From: Streptomyces seoulensis
GTDB taxonomy: Bacteria; Actinomycetota; Actinomycetes; Streptomycetales; Streptomycetaceae
NCBI GenBank assembly: GCA_013364255.1
Contig: CP054936.1
Location: forward strand, 5,722,353-5,786,352
Reading direction: 5' to 3'
DNA: 64,000 nucleotides
Shown here: positions 53,272 to 62,149 of the stretch, in pieces
How the letters are laid out: each line of letters begins with the position of its first letter
How positions within the stretch are numbered: position 1 is the stretch's first letter
Notes under the pieces: generated by a model
What the model was told of the DNA's origin: nothing
What the model saw: only the letters and a program-made list of their open reading frames with translations
The model's database searches: none
Program-made: the position numbers and the translations under genes

Positions 53272-55119
53272 ATGTGCGGAATCGTGGGATACGTGGGGTC
53301 GCAGTCGGCACTCGAAGTCGTGATGGCCGGACTGAAGCGGCTGGAATACCGGGGCTACGACTCGGCCGGCGTCGCCGTCCTCGCCGACGGCGGGCTGGCG
53401 GCGGCCAAACGGGCCGGCAAGCTGGTCAACCTGGAGAAGGAACTGGTCGACCGGCCGCTGCCGACCGGCTCCACCGGCATCGGGCACACCCGGTGGGCCA
53501 CCCACGGCGGCCCCACCGACGCCAACGCCCACCCGCACCTGGACAACGCCGGCCGGGTCGCCGTCGTCCACAACGGCATCATCGAGAACTTCGCCCTGCT
53601 CCGCGCCGAGCTGGCCGAGCGCGGGCACGAGCTGTCCTCCGACACCGACACCGAGGTCGTCGCCCACCTGCTCGCCGAGGAGTTCTCCGGCTGCGCCGAC
53701 CTGGCCGAGGCGATGCGGCTGGTCTGCCGCCGGCTGGAGGGCGCGTTCACGCTGGTCGCGGTGGACTCCGACGAGCCCGACGTGGTCGTGGGCGCGCGCC
53801 GCAACTCCCCGCTGGTGGTGGGGGTCGGCGAGGGCGAGGCCTTCCTCGCCTCGGACGTCGCCGCGTTCATCGCCCACACCCGCTCCGCGATCGAACTGGG
53901 CCAGGACCAGGTGGTGGAGCTGCGCCGGGACGGGGTGACGGTCACCGGGTTCGACGGGCAGCCGGCCGAGGTCCGCCCCTACAACGTCGACTGGGACGCG
54001 GAGGCCGCCGAGAAGGGCGGCTACGACTACTTCATGCTGAAGGAGATCGCCGAGCAGCCCAAGGCGGTCGCCGACACGCTGCTGGGCCGGATCGACGCGG
54101 CCGGGAACCTGACGCTGGACGAGGTCCGCATCTCCGCGGCCGAGTTGCGCGAGATGGACAAGGTCGTCATCGTCGCCTGCGGCACGGCCTTCCACTCGGG
54201 GCTGATCGCCAAGTACGCCATCGAGCACTGGACCCGCATCCCGTGCGAGGTCGAACTCGCCAGCGAGTTCCGCTACCGGGACCCGATCCTGGACGCGCAG
54301 ACGCTGGTCATCGCCATCTCCCAGTCCGGCGAGACCATGGACACGCTGATGGCGCTGCGGCACGCCCGCGAGCAGGGCGCCAAGGTGCTGGCCATCTGCA
54401 ACACCAACGGCTCGACGATCCCCCGGGAGTCGGACGCGGTGCTGTACACGCACGCCGGTCCTGAGGTGGCGGTCGCCTCCACCAAGGCGTTCCTGACCCA
54501 GCTGGTGGCCTGCTATCTGGTCGCGCTGTACCTGGGGCAGGTGCGGGGCACCAAGTGGGGCGACGAGATCCGGGCCGTCATCCGCGACCTGTCGCGGATC
54601 GGCGGGGCGGTGGAGCGGGTGCTGGAGACCATGGAGCCGGTGCGCGCGCTGGCGCGGTCGCTGGCCGGCAAGGACACGGTGCTGTTCCTGGGGCGGCACG
54701 TGGGCTATCCGGTCGCGCTGGAGGGCGCGCTGAAGCTGAAGGAACTCGCCTACATGCACGCCGAGGGGTTCGCGGCGGGCGAGCTGAAGCACGGGCCGAT
54801 CGCGCTGATCGAGGAGGACCTGCCGGTCGTGGTGGTGGTGCCGTCGCCGCGCGGGCGGTCGCTGCTGCACGACAAGATCGTCTCCAACATCCAGGAGATC
54901 CGGGCCCGGGGCGCCCGGACCATCGTGATCGCGGAGGAGGGGGACGAGGCGGTGGAGGCGTACGCGGACCACCTGATCCGGATCCCGGTGACGCCCACGC
55001 TGCTCCAGCCGCTGGTGGCCACGGTGCCGTTGCAGGTGTTCGCCTGCGAGCTGGCCACGGCGCGCGGCAACGAGGTGGACCAGCCCCGCAACCTGGCCAA
55101 GTCCGTGACGGTCGAGTAG
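53272..55119 (+). CDS. glmS: Glutamine-fructose-6-phosphate aminotransferase (isomerising)
   Basis: Makes glucosamine-6-phosphate from fructose-6-phosphate and glutamine, feeding glmM. Product 615 aa. Cys2 nucleophile (MCGIVGYVG) of the class II glutaminase domain, then two SIS domains (for example SQSGETMDTLMALRHA and GRHVGYPVALEGALKLKEL), ending AKSVTVE. No ribosome-binding site; a TAGGCT -10-like box at 53258-53263 ends 8 nt before ATG, so a leaderless mRNA is possible. No glmS ribozyme seen. Confidence 0.97.
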   Translation: MCGIVGYVGSQSALEVVMAGLKRLEYRGYDSAGVAVLADGGLAAAKRAGKLVNLEKELVDRPLPTGSTGIGHTRWATHGGPTDANAHPHLDNAGRVAVVHNGIIENFALLRAELAERGHELSSDTDTEVVAHLLAEEFSGCADLAEAMRLVCRRLEGAFTLVAVDSDEPDVVVGARRNSPLVVGVGEGEAFLASDVAAFIAHTRSAIELGQDQVVELRRDGVTVTGFDGQPAEVRPYNVDWDAEAAEKGGYDYFMLKEIAEQPKAVADTLLGRIDAAGNLTLDEVRISAAELREMDKVVIVACGTAFHSGLIAKYAIEHWTRIPCEVELASEFRYRDPILDAQTLVIAISQSGETMDTLMALRHAREQGAKVLAICNTNGSTIPRESDAVLYTHAGPEVAVASTKAFLTQLVACYLVALYLGQVRGTKWGDEIRAVIRDLSRIGGAVERVLETMEPVRALARSLAGKDTVLFLGRHVGYPVALEGALKLKELAYMHAEGFAAGELKHGPIALIEEDLPVVVVVPSPRGRSLLHDKIVSNIQEIRARGARTIVIAEEGDEAVEAYADHLIRIPVTPTLLQPLVATVPLQVFACELATARGNEVDQPRNLAKSVTVE

Positions 55120-55194
55120 ACCGACCGGAGGGTGGGGCGGGGCGGCTCGGGTCGGCCCGGCGGCGGGCGGGTGACGGGCCGTAAGGTGCTCGGC

Positions 55195-55566
55195 ATGAGC
55201 ATCATCGGGGTCGGGATCGATGTGGCCGAGATCGATCGGTTCGCCGCGTCGCTGGAGCGGACGCCCAATCTGGTCCGCCGGCTGTTCGTGGAGCGGGAAC
55301 TGCTGCTGCCCAGCGGGGAGCGGCGGGGCATGGCCTCGCTGGCGGCGCGGTTCGCCGCCAAGGAGGCCGTCGCCAAGGCCCTCGGCGCGCCGCCCGGACT
55401 GCTGTGGACCGACGCCGAGGTGTACGTCGAGGACAACGGGCGGCCCCGGCTGCGGGTGAAGGGGTCCGTCGCCGCGCGGGCCGCCGAACTCGGGGTGCGG
55501 TCGTGGCACCTCTCGCTCAGTCACGACGCGGGCGTCGCCTCCGCCGTCGTCATCGCCGAGGGCTGA
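55195..55566 (+). CDS. acpS: Holo-[acyl-carrier-protein] synthase
   Basis: Transfers phosphopantetheine from CoA to acyl carrier proteins. ATG at 55195 gives 123 aa, normal for AcpS. The metal motif GIDVAEIDRF and RFAAKEAVAKALG are present, with the SLSHDAGVASAVV end. TAAGGTG before it could serve as -10 box or weak ribosome-binding site. 75 nt after glmS. Confidence 0.96.
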   Translation: MSIIGVGIDVAEIDRFAASLERTPNLVRRLFVERELLLPSGERRGMASLAARFAAKEAVAKALGAPPGLLWTDAEVYVEDNGRPRLRVKGSVAARAAELGVRSWHLSLSHDAGVASAVVIAEG

Positions 55567-55608
55567 CCCGCCGGAGCCCCCCGGCGCCTCCCTGCGGCCC
55601 CGCCCGGA

Positions 55609-57423
55609 TCAGCCGCCCGCCGGCTCGCCGCCCACCAGGCGGAACGCCAGCACCGTGGCGTCGTCCTGCATCCGGTGGTCGGTGAGCCGGTCGACCAGAC
55701 GGCGGGCGTAGGCGTCCAGTGCCTCGTCGCCCGGCGGGATGCCGTCTCGGGCGCCGTCCTGTGCGGCCCGCACCAGGCGGGACGCGTCGCGGTCCAGGTC
55801 CGAGCCGCGGCGCTCGATCAGGCCGTCCGAGTACAGCAGCACCACGTCGCCGGGGCGCAGCGCGGTCTCCGCCGCCGTGTACGTCTCGTCCGGCAGGACG
55901 CCCAGCGGCATGCCCGGCCCGCCCGGCGGCGGATCGAGCAGGCGGGCCGTCCGGTCGCGGATCAGGATCGGCAGCGGGTGGCCCGCGCAGGTCCAGCGCA
56001 GCAGCGCGCGGCCCGGGTGGTAGCGGGCGACCACCGCCGTGGCCGTGGACTCCGCGCCGTCGTCGCAGGCGACCAGGTTCAGCCAGCCCGTCAGCTCCTC
56101 CACGGCCTCGCCGGTGAACGCCAGCCCGGCCAGCGCGTAGCGCAGCTTCGCCATCAGGGTGATCGCGTCGAGACCGTGGCCGCGGGCGTCGCCCAGCGCG
56201 ATCAGCACCTGGCCGGTCGGCAGGATCCGGGTCTTGTACCAGTCGCCGCCCACCCGTGCGGTGCGGCCCTCGGGGCGGTAGACGGCGGCCGCCTCCACGT
56301 CGTGGCCGCCCAGTTCGGCCGGGAACCGGGGCACGATGGCGTCGCGCAGGCGTTCGGCCACGTCGGCGACCGCGTCCGCCCGCTCCCGCTGCGCCCGCGC
56401 CTCCTGCATCGCCTGTTCGGCCAGCGTGCGGCTGTGCACGTCGGAGGTGACGTCCCGGCACACGGCGCGCAGCGTCCACACCGGGCCGAGCTGGGGCCGC
56501 ACGGGTTCGGCGATGAACCGCAGGACGCGCGGGTGCGGGGTGGCCAGGCGCAGTTCCAGGTCCACGACCTGCCGCTCGCGCAGCACCACGTCGTGCACCG
56601 CCTGGTAGAGCGGTTCGCGGCTGTCCGGGGTCAGCATGCGGCCCAGTTCGAGCAGGTCCGGCAGGGGCTGCGAGGCGGCGAGCCCGAGGACCTTGTCCAG
56701 GCCGGTGGCCTCCACGGTGCCGTCGCCCAGGTTCCACTCGGCCCAGCACACCCGGGCCAGGTTCTGCGCGGCCTCGGCCATCCGGGCGCGGGCCTTCTCC
56801 CCGCGTTCCCAGGTGACCAGCAGCAGGTCGCCGAAGGGCGCGACGCGCACCTCGCTGCTCAGCCGCACCGCCCGTCCGTCCGGGCCGGACAGCGACCACT
56901 CGGCGGACTCGGGGCCCTGCGGCCGCCGGGTGCGGTGCGCCTCGGCGAGCATCCGGGGCACGGGGGTGTCGGCCAGGTTGGGGAAGCGTTCGAACAGCGG
57001 CACGGTCCCGGTGTGCGGCGGCAGGGCGCCGGGCGGGAAGTGGCTCTCCGCGTACCGCCGCGCGGTGACGTTGTGGCCCACGTAGCAGAAGTCGGCGATT
57101 CCCCCCGCCTCGTCCAGGGCCGGGAGAATCACCATCGCCGCGAGCGGCAGGGCGTCCAGCAACTGCCAGACCGGGGGCTCGGGGACCTTCAGGGGCGCGG
57201 CGGGGGCGCGCGATCTGCGGCGCCGCTCCTCCTCCGCGGACTCCACCGGGCAGACGGGGACGGCGTGCGCGGCCACGTACTGGCCGATGCGGAAGCGCTG
57301 CTCGGTCAGCAGCAGCTCCAGTGCCTGGAGCCAGCGGCCGTCTTGCCCGCCGGGGCCCGCGCCGACGGCGCCCGACGCCTCGGCCGGGCGCACCTCGTCC
57401 GTCCCGACCGGTTCGTCCTTCAT
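55609..57423 (-). CDS. SpoIIE-type serine phosphatase with PAS-like sensor
   Basis: A 604-aa regulatory phosphatase, ATG at 57423. N-terminal part (about 20-350) has two PAS-like regions with redox or ligand-type context (ALPLAAMVILPALDEAGG, CWAEWNLGDGTVEATG), then a linker helix (about 345-375) and a C-terminal PP2C/SpoIIE domain (about 375-600) with metal loops ARVGGDWYKT, IALGDARGHGLDA and LLYSDGLIERRG. Such proteins act opposite RsbW-type kinases in anti-sigma switches; related kinases lie at 59683-60751. A direct link is inferred. Confidence 0.92.
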   Translation of the reverse strand: MKDEPVGTDEVRPAEASGAVGAGPGGQDGRWLQALELLLTEQRFRIGQYVAAHAVPVCPVESAEEERRRRSRAPAAPLKVPEPPVWQLLDALPLAAMVILPALDEAGGIADFCYVGHNVTARRYAESHFPPGALPPHTGTVPLFERFPNLADTPVPRMLAEAHRTRRPQGPESAEWSLSGPDGRAVRLSSEVRVAPFGDLLLVTWERGEKARARMAEAAQNLARVCWAEWNLGDGTVEATGLDKVLGLAASQPLPDLLELGRMLTPDSREPLYQAVHDVVLRERQVVDLELRLATPHPRVLRFIAEPVRPQLGPVWTLRAVCRDVTSDVHSRTLAEQAMQEARAQRERADAVADVAERLRDAIVPRFPAELGGHDVEAAAVYRPEGRTARVGGDWYKTRILPTGQVLIALGDARGHGLDAITLMAKLRYALAGLAFTGEAVEELTGWLNLVACDDGAESTATAVVARYHPGRALLRWTCAGHPLPILIRDRTARLLDPPPGGPGMPLGVLPDETYTAAETALRPGDVVLLYSDGLIERRGSDLDRDASRLVRAAQDGARDGIPPGDEALDAYARRLVDRLTDHRMQDDATVLAFRLVGGEPAGG

Positions 57424-57615
57424 GTCCGTGCGGGTCCCTTCTCTCGTCCCGTCCCGCTTCCCCGGTTTCCTCCCGTCGTCGCCGCCCTCCGCGGCTGCCG
57501 GGTTCCCCGGCGGGGCGGGTCCGCACCTGGAAGTGGAATCTCCCCTTCCATAAATGGTGCGGGGCCTGCCGGGTTCCCGCGCGGCATCCGGCGGATGCGG
57601 GGCAGACTCGACCGC

Positions 57616-59052
57616 ATGCGTACCGCGTACAGCGTTGAAACGATCAGGACAGCAGAGCGCGCGCTGATGGCGCGGCTCCCCGACGGCGCCCTCATGCAGC
57701 GCGCCGCCGCCGGGCTCGCCGCCGCCTGCGCGGATCTGCTCGGGCGCGTCTACGGCCGCCGGGTGGTGCTGCTGGTGGGCAGCGGGGACAACGGCGGCGA
57801 CGCCCTGTACGCCGGGGCCCGCCTCGCCCGGCGCGGCGCGGGCGTCACGGCGGTCCCGCTCGCCGGCGACCGCGTCCACTGCGGCGGCCTCGCCGCGCTG
57901 CGCCGGGCCGGCGGCGTCGTCGTTCACCCGGATGCCGCAGGAGAGGCCGTCGACCGGGCCGACCTCGTCGTGGACGGCATCGTCGGGATCGGCGGCACGG
58001 GCGGCCTGCGCGCCGACGCCGCGCCGCTGGCCGAGCGCGCCGCGCGCTCCGGCGCCGCCGTCGTCGCCGTGGACCTGCCCAGCGGGGTCGAGGCGGACAG
58101 CGGGGAGGTGCGCGGCGACGCCGTCCGCGCCGACCTCACCGTCACCTTCGGCGCCCACAAGCCGGCCCTGCTGATCGACCCGGCCCGCGAGCACGCCGGC
58201 ACGGTCCGCCTGGTCGACATCGGCCTGCGCCCCGAACTGCCCGCCGACCCCGAGCTGGAGGCGTTGCAGCACGCGGACGTGGCCGCGCTGCTGCCGGCGC
58301 CGGCCGCCGAGAGCGACAAGTACCGCCGGGGCGTCGTCGGCATCGCGGCCGGCTCGGCCCGCTACCCCGGCGCGGCCGTGCTCGCCGTCTCCGGCGCGCT
58401 GCGCGGCGGCGCGGGGGCCGTACGGTACGTCGGCCCGGCCGGGGAGGCGGTCCTCGCCCGGTTCCCCGAGACGCTGGTGTCCGACCGGGGGCCGCACGAG
58501 GCGGGCCGGGTGCAGGCCTGGGTGGTGGGGCCGGGCGCCGGGGACGACGCCGGTACCGTCGCCGAGGTGCTGGCGACGGACGTGCCCGTGCTGCTCGACG
58601 CGGACGGCCTGCGGCTGGCCGCCCGCGACGCCGTACGCGCCCGCAGCGCGCCGACGCTGATGACCCCGCACGCCGGTGAGGCCGCCGCCCTGCTCGGCGT
58701 GGCCCGCGAGGAGGTGGAGGCGGCCCGGCTGTCCGCCGCACGGGAACTGGCCGCGCGCTATGGCGCGACGGTCCTGCTGAAGGGCTCGACCACCCTCGTC
58801 GCCGACCCCGACGGCGGCCCGGTGCGGGTCAACGCGACCGGCACGCCCTGGCTCGCCACGGCCGGCAGCGGCGACGTCCTGTCCGGCCTCGCCGGCTCCC
58901 TGCTCGCCGCCGGCCTGGCCCCGCGCGACGCGGGCGGCGTCGCCGCCTACCTGCACGGCCTGGCCGGCCGCCTCGCCGCCCACGGCGCCCCGATCGCCGC
59001 CCACGACATCGCCGAGACGATCCCGTCGGCCTGGCGCGACGTACACGACTGA
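57616..59052 (+). CDS. nnr: Bifunctional NAD(P)HX epimerase/dehydratase
   Basis: Repairs hydrated NADH and NADPH. Product 478 aa. N-terminal YjeF_N epimerase domain (about 1-210; GSGDNGGDALYAGARLA and VAVDLPSGV) and C-terminal ADP-dependent dehydratase domain (about 220-475; PHAGEAAALLG and TAGSGDVLSGLAGSLLA). ATG at 57616 lacks a ribosome-binding site; CAGACT ends 7 nt before it. Convergent with the gene at 59191. Confidence 0.94.
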   Translation: MRTAYSVETIRTAERALMARLPDGALMQRAAAGLAAACADLLGRVYGRRVVLLVGSGDNGGDALYAGARLARRGAGVTAVPLAGDRVHCGGLAALRRAGGVVVHPDAAGEAVDRADLVVDGIVGIGGTGGLRADAAPLAERAARSGAAVVAVDLPSGVEADSGEVRGDAVRADLTVTFGAHKPALLIDPAREHAGTVRLVDIGLRPELPADPELEALQHADVAALLPAPAAESDKYRRGVVGIAAGSARYPGAAVLAVSGALRGGAGAVRYVGPAGEAVLARFPETLVSDRGPHEAGRVQAWVVGPGAGDDAGTVAEVLATDVPVLLDADGLRLAARDAVRARSAPTLMTPHAGEAAALLGVAREEVEAARLSAARELAARYGATVLLKGSTTLVADPDGGPVRVNATGTPWLATAGSGDVLSGLAGSLLAAGLAPRDAGGVAAYLHGLAGRLAAHGAPIAAHDIAETIPSAWRDVHD

Positions 59053-59190
59053 GGCCGCCGATTTCAACGCGTACGACGGGCAGGCCCAGTCTGTCGGGAA
59101 ACGGCGGCCCGTCGATGACATCCACGAAGCCTTCCTCAGCCTCGCTTGCAGCATGAGCTGCTGGCGACGGCTGAAAAGGCTCCGGCCGCG

Positions 59191-59526
59191 TTAACCGTGG
59201 GCGTCCCGCGCGGCGCTGAAACCGCGATCGTGGATCACCGGGAAGAACTGCTGTGTGGTGGTGATCCAGTCGTCGATGTCGGCGTGAGACGACCTGATGG
59301 CGCCGATCAGCGCCTCGATCACGTCCAGCTTCGGCTTGCAGACGTTCAGGCTGAGCTCATCCATCGACACCTCTCGGTACGGCATGACCAGCTGCCACCA
59401 GAACCGCATGAGGAAGCGGCATTCCTGCGGGTCACGGTCGTCGGCGAGGCGACCATGAATGATCTTCTGTACGAGCCGCCGCTGCTCATCATCACGAAAG
59501 CCGTTGTTGAGGTCAGTCAGGGTCAC
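59191..59526 (-). CDS. Hypothetical protein
   Basis: A 111-aa protein, GTG start at 59526. Looks alpha-helical and soluble, acidic with Trp-rich core (RFLMRFWWQLVMPYREVSMD). No motif, signal or transmembrane segment. It lies next to the RsbW-like kinase genes and in the same direction, but with a terminator-like hairpin between them. Function unknown. Confidence 0.6.
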   Translation of the reverse strand: MTLTDLNNGFRDDEQRRLVQKIIHGRLADDRDPQECRFLMRFWWQLVMPYREVSMDELSLNVCKPKLDVIEALIGAIRSSHADIDDWITTTQQFFPVIHDRGFSAARDAHG

Positions 59527-59634
59527 GTCCGGACAGTAGCAACCACGTTCGCCAACGCCCCGGGTGCGCCCTCAAGACCGCCTGGAGCATTCCGCAAGGG
59601 GTTCTGAGCCACTCACTCCCTGCACCAGGACGAA

Positions 59635-59669
59635 GAACACCCCGCGTCCGTCATGGACGCGAGGTGTTC
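59635..59669 (-). terminator. Terminator of the kinase gene at 59683
   Basis: On the minus strand a 15-bp stem with one G.U pair and loop ATGAC (59635-59649 with 59655-59669), 14 nt after the stop of the 59683-60222 gene, followed by TTCG. Confidence 0.65.
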
Positions 59670-59682
59670 CTCGTCAGTCGGG

Positions 59683-60222
59683 TCAGAGCTTTTCGAGTGC
59701 CTTGAGCAGCTTGATCAGAAGCTCCGGGTCCGCTTCGGGGAGCAGGACGTTCAACGGCTTTTTGGCCTCCCTCTGCGGCAGGCTTGGAAGCTGGGCATCC
59801 AGCGCCAGCTCGGCCCAGACCACCTTGCCCCCGGACTTCGGGAAGAAGTGCCCGACGTGCAGAGCCAAGGCCTCCACGATGAACAACCCCCTTCCGCCTT
59901 CGGCCCACTCCTCCACACCGGTCTTCGCTTGGACGGGCGGTTCTTCGGAGCTGTCCCACACCTGAATGGTCACCGAGTGAGCACGACCGTAGAGGGTGAT
60001 GTGGAGCAGCTGTACATCTTCAAGCTGTGCCCAGGCCGGCGCGGGCGACGCCACCCCTGTGGCCTTGACGGCGTTGGTCACCAACTCCGAGACGACCAAC
60101 TCGGCGTTGTCCACGAGGTGGGGAGCATTCCACTGTCGTAGCGTGTGCGCAGCGAAGAGGCGCGAGCAACTGACGGCCGTTGCTGTCGCGGCAAGGCGAA
60201 TGTGTGAAACGAGTGTGCTCAT
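59683..60222 (-). CDS. RsbW-like ATP-binding protein (anti-sigma kinase family)
   Basis: A 179-aa HATPase_c protein. N box region ELVVSELVTNAVKATG (about 43-58) and G1-type VTIQVWDSSEEPP followed by GGRGLFIVEALA fit GHKL kinases of the RsbW/SpoIIAB family. The C-terminus (KPLNVLLPEADPELLIKLLKAL) is an added helix. These proteins usually bind sigma factors or anti-anti-sigma factors. Part of a whiJ-like regulatory cassette with 60311, 60960 and 61825. Confidence 0.88.
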   Translation of the reverse strand: MSTLVSHIRLAATATAVSCSRLFAAHTLRQWNAPHLVDNAELVVSELVTNAVKATGVASPAPAWAQLEDVQLLHITLYGRAHSVTIQVWDSSEEPPVQAKTGVEEWAEGGRGLFIVEALALHVGHFFPKSGGKVVWAELALDAQLPSLPQREAKKPLNVLLPEADPELLIKLLKALEKL

Positions 60223-60310
60223 CGCGACCTCGCGTCCAGCAGCACGTCCAGCGAAGCCACTTCGGCGTCAGTGGCTTGGGTGGGCCGGGTCACGGCGGCG
60301 CCTTCGGCGT

Positions 60311-60751
60311 TCACGAGGCGTCCGTTTCCGGTGTGCCGACGTCCACGGAGGGCAGCGCCAACTCGAACCACACACTTTTGCCGATGACGTGAGGGCTCAC
60401 ACCCCATCGGTCGGCGATGGCGGCAACGACGACCAGGCCGCGTCCGTACTCACGGGGTGAGCCGTCGAGCGAGGTCGATCGCACGGTGCGAGGCCGGCCG
60501 GTAGCCGCGTCGCGAACATCCACGCGGAGCCGGTCGTCCAGTAGGCGGTAGGTCACATGCACCTGACTGCCGCGTCCAGTGGTGCCGTGGATCACCGCGT
60601 TCGTGATCAGTTCGGAGACGAGCAGGGCCAAATCGTCAGCCAGCTCGGGGTGTTGCCACTTGTCGGCTAACGCCCTGGCGTCAGCGCGCACGGCCCGAAC
60701 AACCGGTCGTTGCCGCCGGTACCGCGCCTGCTCCGTCCTCTGGACAGTCAA
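60311..60751 (-). CDS. RsbW-like ATP-binding protein with a TTA (bldA) codon
   Basis: A 146-aa HATPase_c protein. The TTG start at 60751 follows GAAGGGGG; a longer frame to 60856 lacks a better site. N box LLVSELITNAVIHGTT and G1/G2 (DVRDAATGRP, EYGRGLVVVAAIADRWGV) are present. Leu28 is encoded by TTA (60668-60670), so translation should need the bldA tRNA and be late or developmental. 88 nt upstream of the other kinase gene; divergent from the XRE gene. Confidence 0.88.
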   Translation of the reverse strand: MTVQRTEQARYRRQRPVVRAVRADARALADKWQHPELADDLALLVSELITNAVIHGTTGRGSQVHVTYRLLDDRLRVDVRDAATGRPRTVRSTSLDGSPREYGRGLVVVAAIADRWGVSPHVIGKSVWFELALPSVDVGTPETDAS

Positions 60752-60959
60752 TTTGCCCCCTTCGATCGGATACGAGCGGTGGTCTCGTGGCCCGAAGCGT
60801 GCAACCTCAGAGTCACGACTCTTCACAGTGAGTACTCTGCACCTTGCGCCTATCAAAGTGTCAGGTCCCTACTTTGGGGAGTGGTCGTGGACTGTTGCCG
60901 CCGCCGTGCGCGGGCGGCACACTTGACCTGCACGAAGAAGCAGAGGAGGGGGTGCTGCC

Positions 60960-61820
60960 GTGCCCACCAACAGCAACCCGACGATCCGTCAGCGCCGTTT
61001 GGCCAGGCGACTTCGAGAGCTGCGGACGGCTGTCGGGTTGACGCATGCCGACGCCGCCAAGGTGCTCGGATCGGCCGAATCAAAGATCGGCCGCATCGAG
61101 AACGCTCAGTCCGGCATCCGCCTTCCGGATCTTCGCGCCTTGATGGACGCCTACGACGTCACCGACCCCGCCGAGCGCAACGAGATCGAATCGCTGTCGC
61201 GTGAGGCCAAGCGGAAAGGTTGGTGGTCGCGTTACACGAACGCGGTCGACTCGGCGTATGCCGCATACGTCGCCGTGGAGTGGGACGCGGCAGAGCTGTA
61301 CAACGTCGAAACCAACTTGGTTCCCGGCCTTCTTCAGACGCCGGAATACACCCGGGCGCTCATTGAGCTACAGGTGCCGGACGCCACCCGTGAGCATGTC
61401 GAAACGCAGATCAACGTGCGCCGTGAGCGACGGAAGGTACTCACGCGAGACACTCCGTTGCAGCTCTGGGTGATCATCGCGGAGAGCGTCCTGCATCACC
61501 GCGTCGGTTCGCAAGAGGTCATGAAGGCCCAGCTCGAAGCGCTGGTGGAAGACAGCAGGCGATCGAACGTCCAGCTCCAGGTGCTGCCTCGGGAAGATCC
61601 CATGAACGCCTGCCTTTTCGGGCCGTTCGTCATCATGAGCTTTCCCGTGTCGAGCGAGACGGACATCATTTACGCCGAATCGCCGACCAGTACCCTGTAC
61701 TACGAGGAGCCGGCGGACGTCGACACCTACACCACACTCTTCCGGCGCTTGAACATGGCCGCAGCGAACGTCAGCAATTCACGGGCGCTCATCATGGACG
61801 CCATAAAGGAAATGGAATAA
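60960..61820 (+). CDS. XRE-family regulator with DUF5753 (whiJ/AbaA-like)
   Basis: A 286-aa regulator, GTG at 60960 behind AGAGGAGGGGG. N-terminal helix-turn-helix (about 10-65; RLRELRTAVGLTHADAAKVL and ESKIGRIENAQSG) and DUF5753 domain (about 95-280; WDAAELYNVETNLVPGLLQT and PREDPMNACLFGPFV). This fold is common in Streptomyces regulators such as WhiJ relatives, which act with a small DUF397 protein and an RsbW-like kinase. The DUF397 gene starts 4 nt after the stop. Confidence 0.92.
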   Translation: MPTNSNPTIRQRRLARRLRELRTAVGLTHADAAKVLGSAESKIGRIENAQSGIRLPDLRALMDAYDVTDPAERNEIESLSREAKRKGWWSRYTNAVDSAYAAYVAVEWDAAELYNVETNLVPGLLQTPEYTRALIELQVPDATREHVETQINVRRERRKVLTRDTPLQLWVIIAESVLHHRVGSQEVMKAQLEALVEDSRRSNVQLQVLPREDPMNACLFGPFVIMSFPVSSETDIIYAESPTSTLYYEEPADVDTYTTLFRRLNMAAANVSNSRALIMDAIKEME

Positions 61821-61824
61821 GACG

Positions 61825-62046
61825 GTGAAGCCATACATTCAGCGTGCCTCGGTTGCTGGACTGGAGTGGATGAAGTCTTCGTACTCGGGCAACAACGGAA
61901 ACTGCGTGGAAGTCGCCGTCCTCCCCACCGATGGCCGGGCGCTGCGTGACAGCAAGAACCCGGACGGCCCGGCGCTGGTGCTGTCCACCGCCGAGTTCAG
62001 CGCCTTCGTCCAAGGCGTCAAGGACGGTGAGTTCGAGCGGCTGTAG
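61825..62046 (+). CDS. DUF397 family small protein
   Basis: A 73-aa protein. The DUF397 pattern is clear: WMKSSYSGNNGNCVEVAVLP, then VRDSK-like RALRDSKNPDGPALVLS and FSAFVQGVKDGEF. It is coupled with the XRE gene (4-nt gap, GTG start). In other Streptomyces such pairs behave like a regulator and its antagonist, similar to toxin-antitoxin logic. The exact role is not known. Confidence 0.92.
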   Translation: MKPYIQRASVAGLEWMKSSYSGNNGNCVEVAVLPTDGRALRDSKNPDGPALVLSTAEFSAFVQGVKDGEFERL

Positions 62047-62149
62047 CTGCCGCCCACGTCCCGAAGCGCTGAGCTGTGGTGCCGCACCACCCCCCACACG
62101 CCCGCCGCGCCATAACGCCCCCCGCGCCCTCTGAGACACTGGGGGCGCG

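Noticed and set aside
52183..55524. 1113-codon minus-strand frame opposite the lipoprotein, glmS and acpS genes
   Set aside because: Antisense shadow of glmS and neighbours with no ribosome-binding site and no domain.
55675..59052. 1125-codon plus-strand frame running into nnr
   Set aside because: Only the part from 57616 is the nnr gene; the first two thirds are the antisense of the SpoIIE phosphatase gene.
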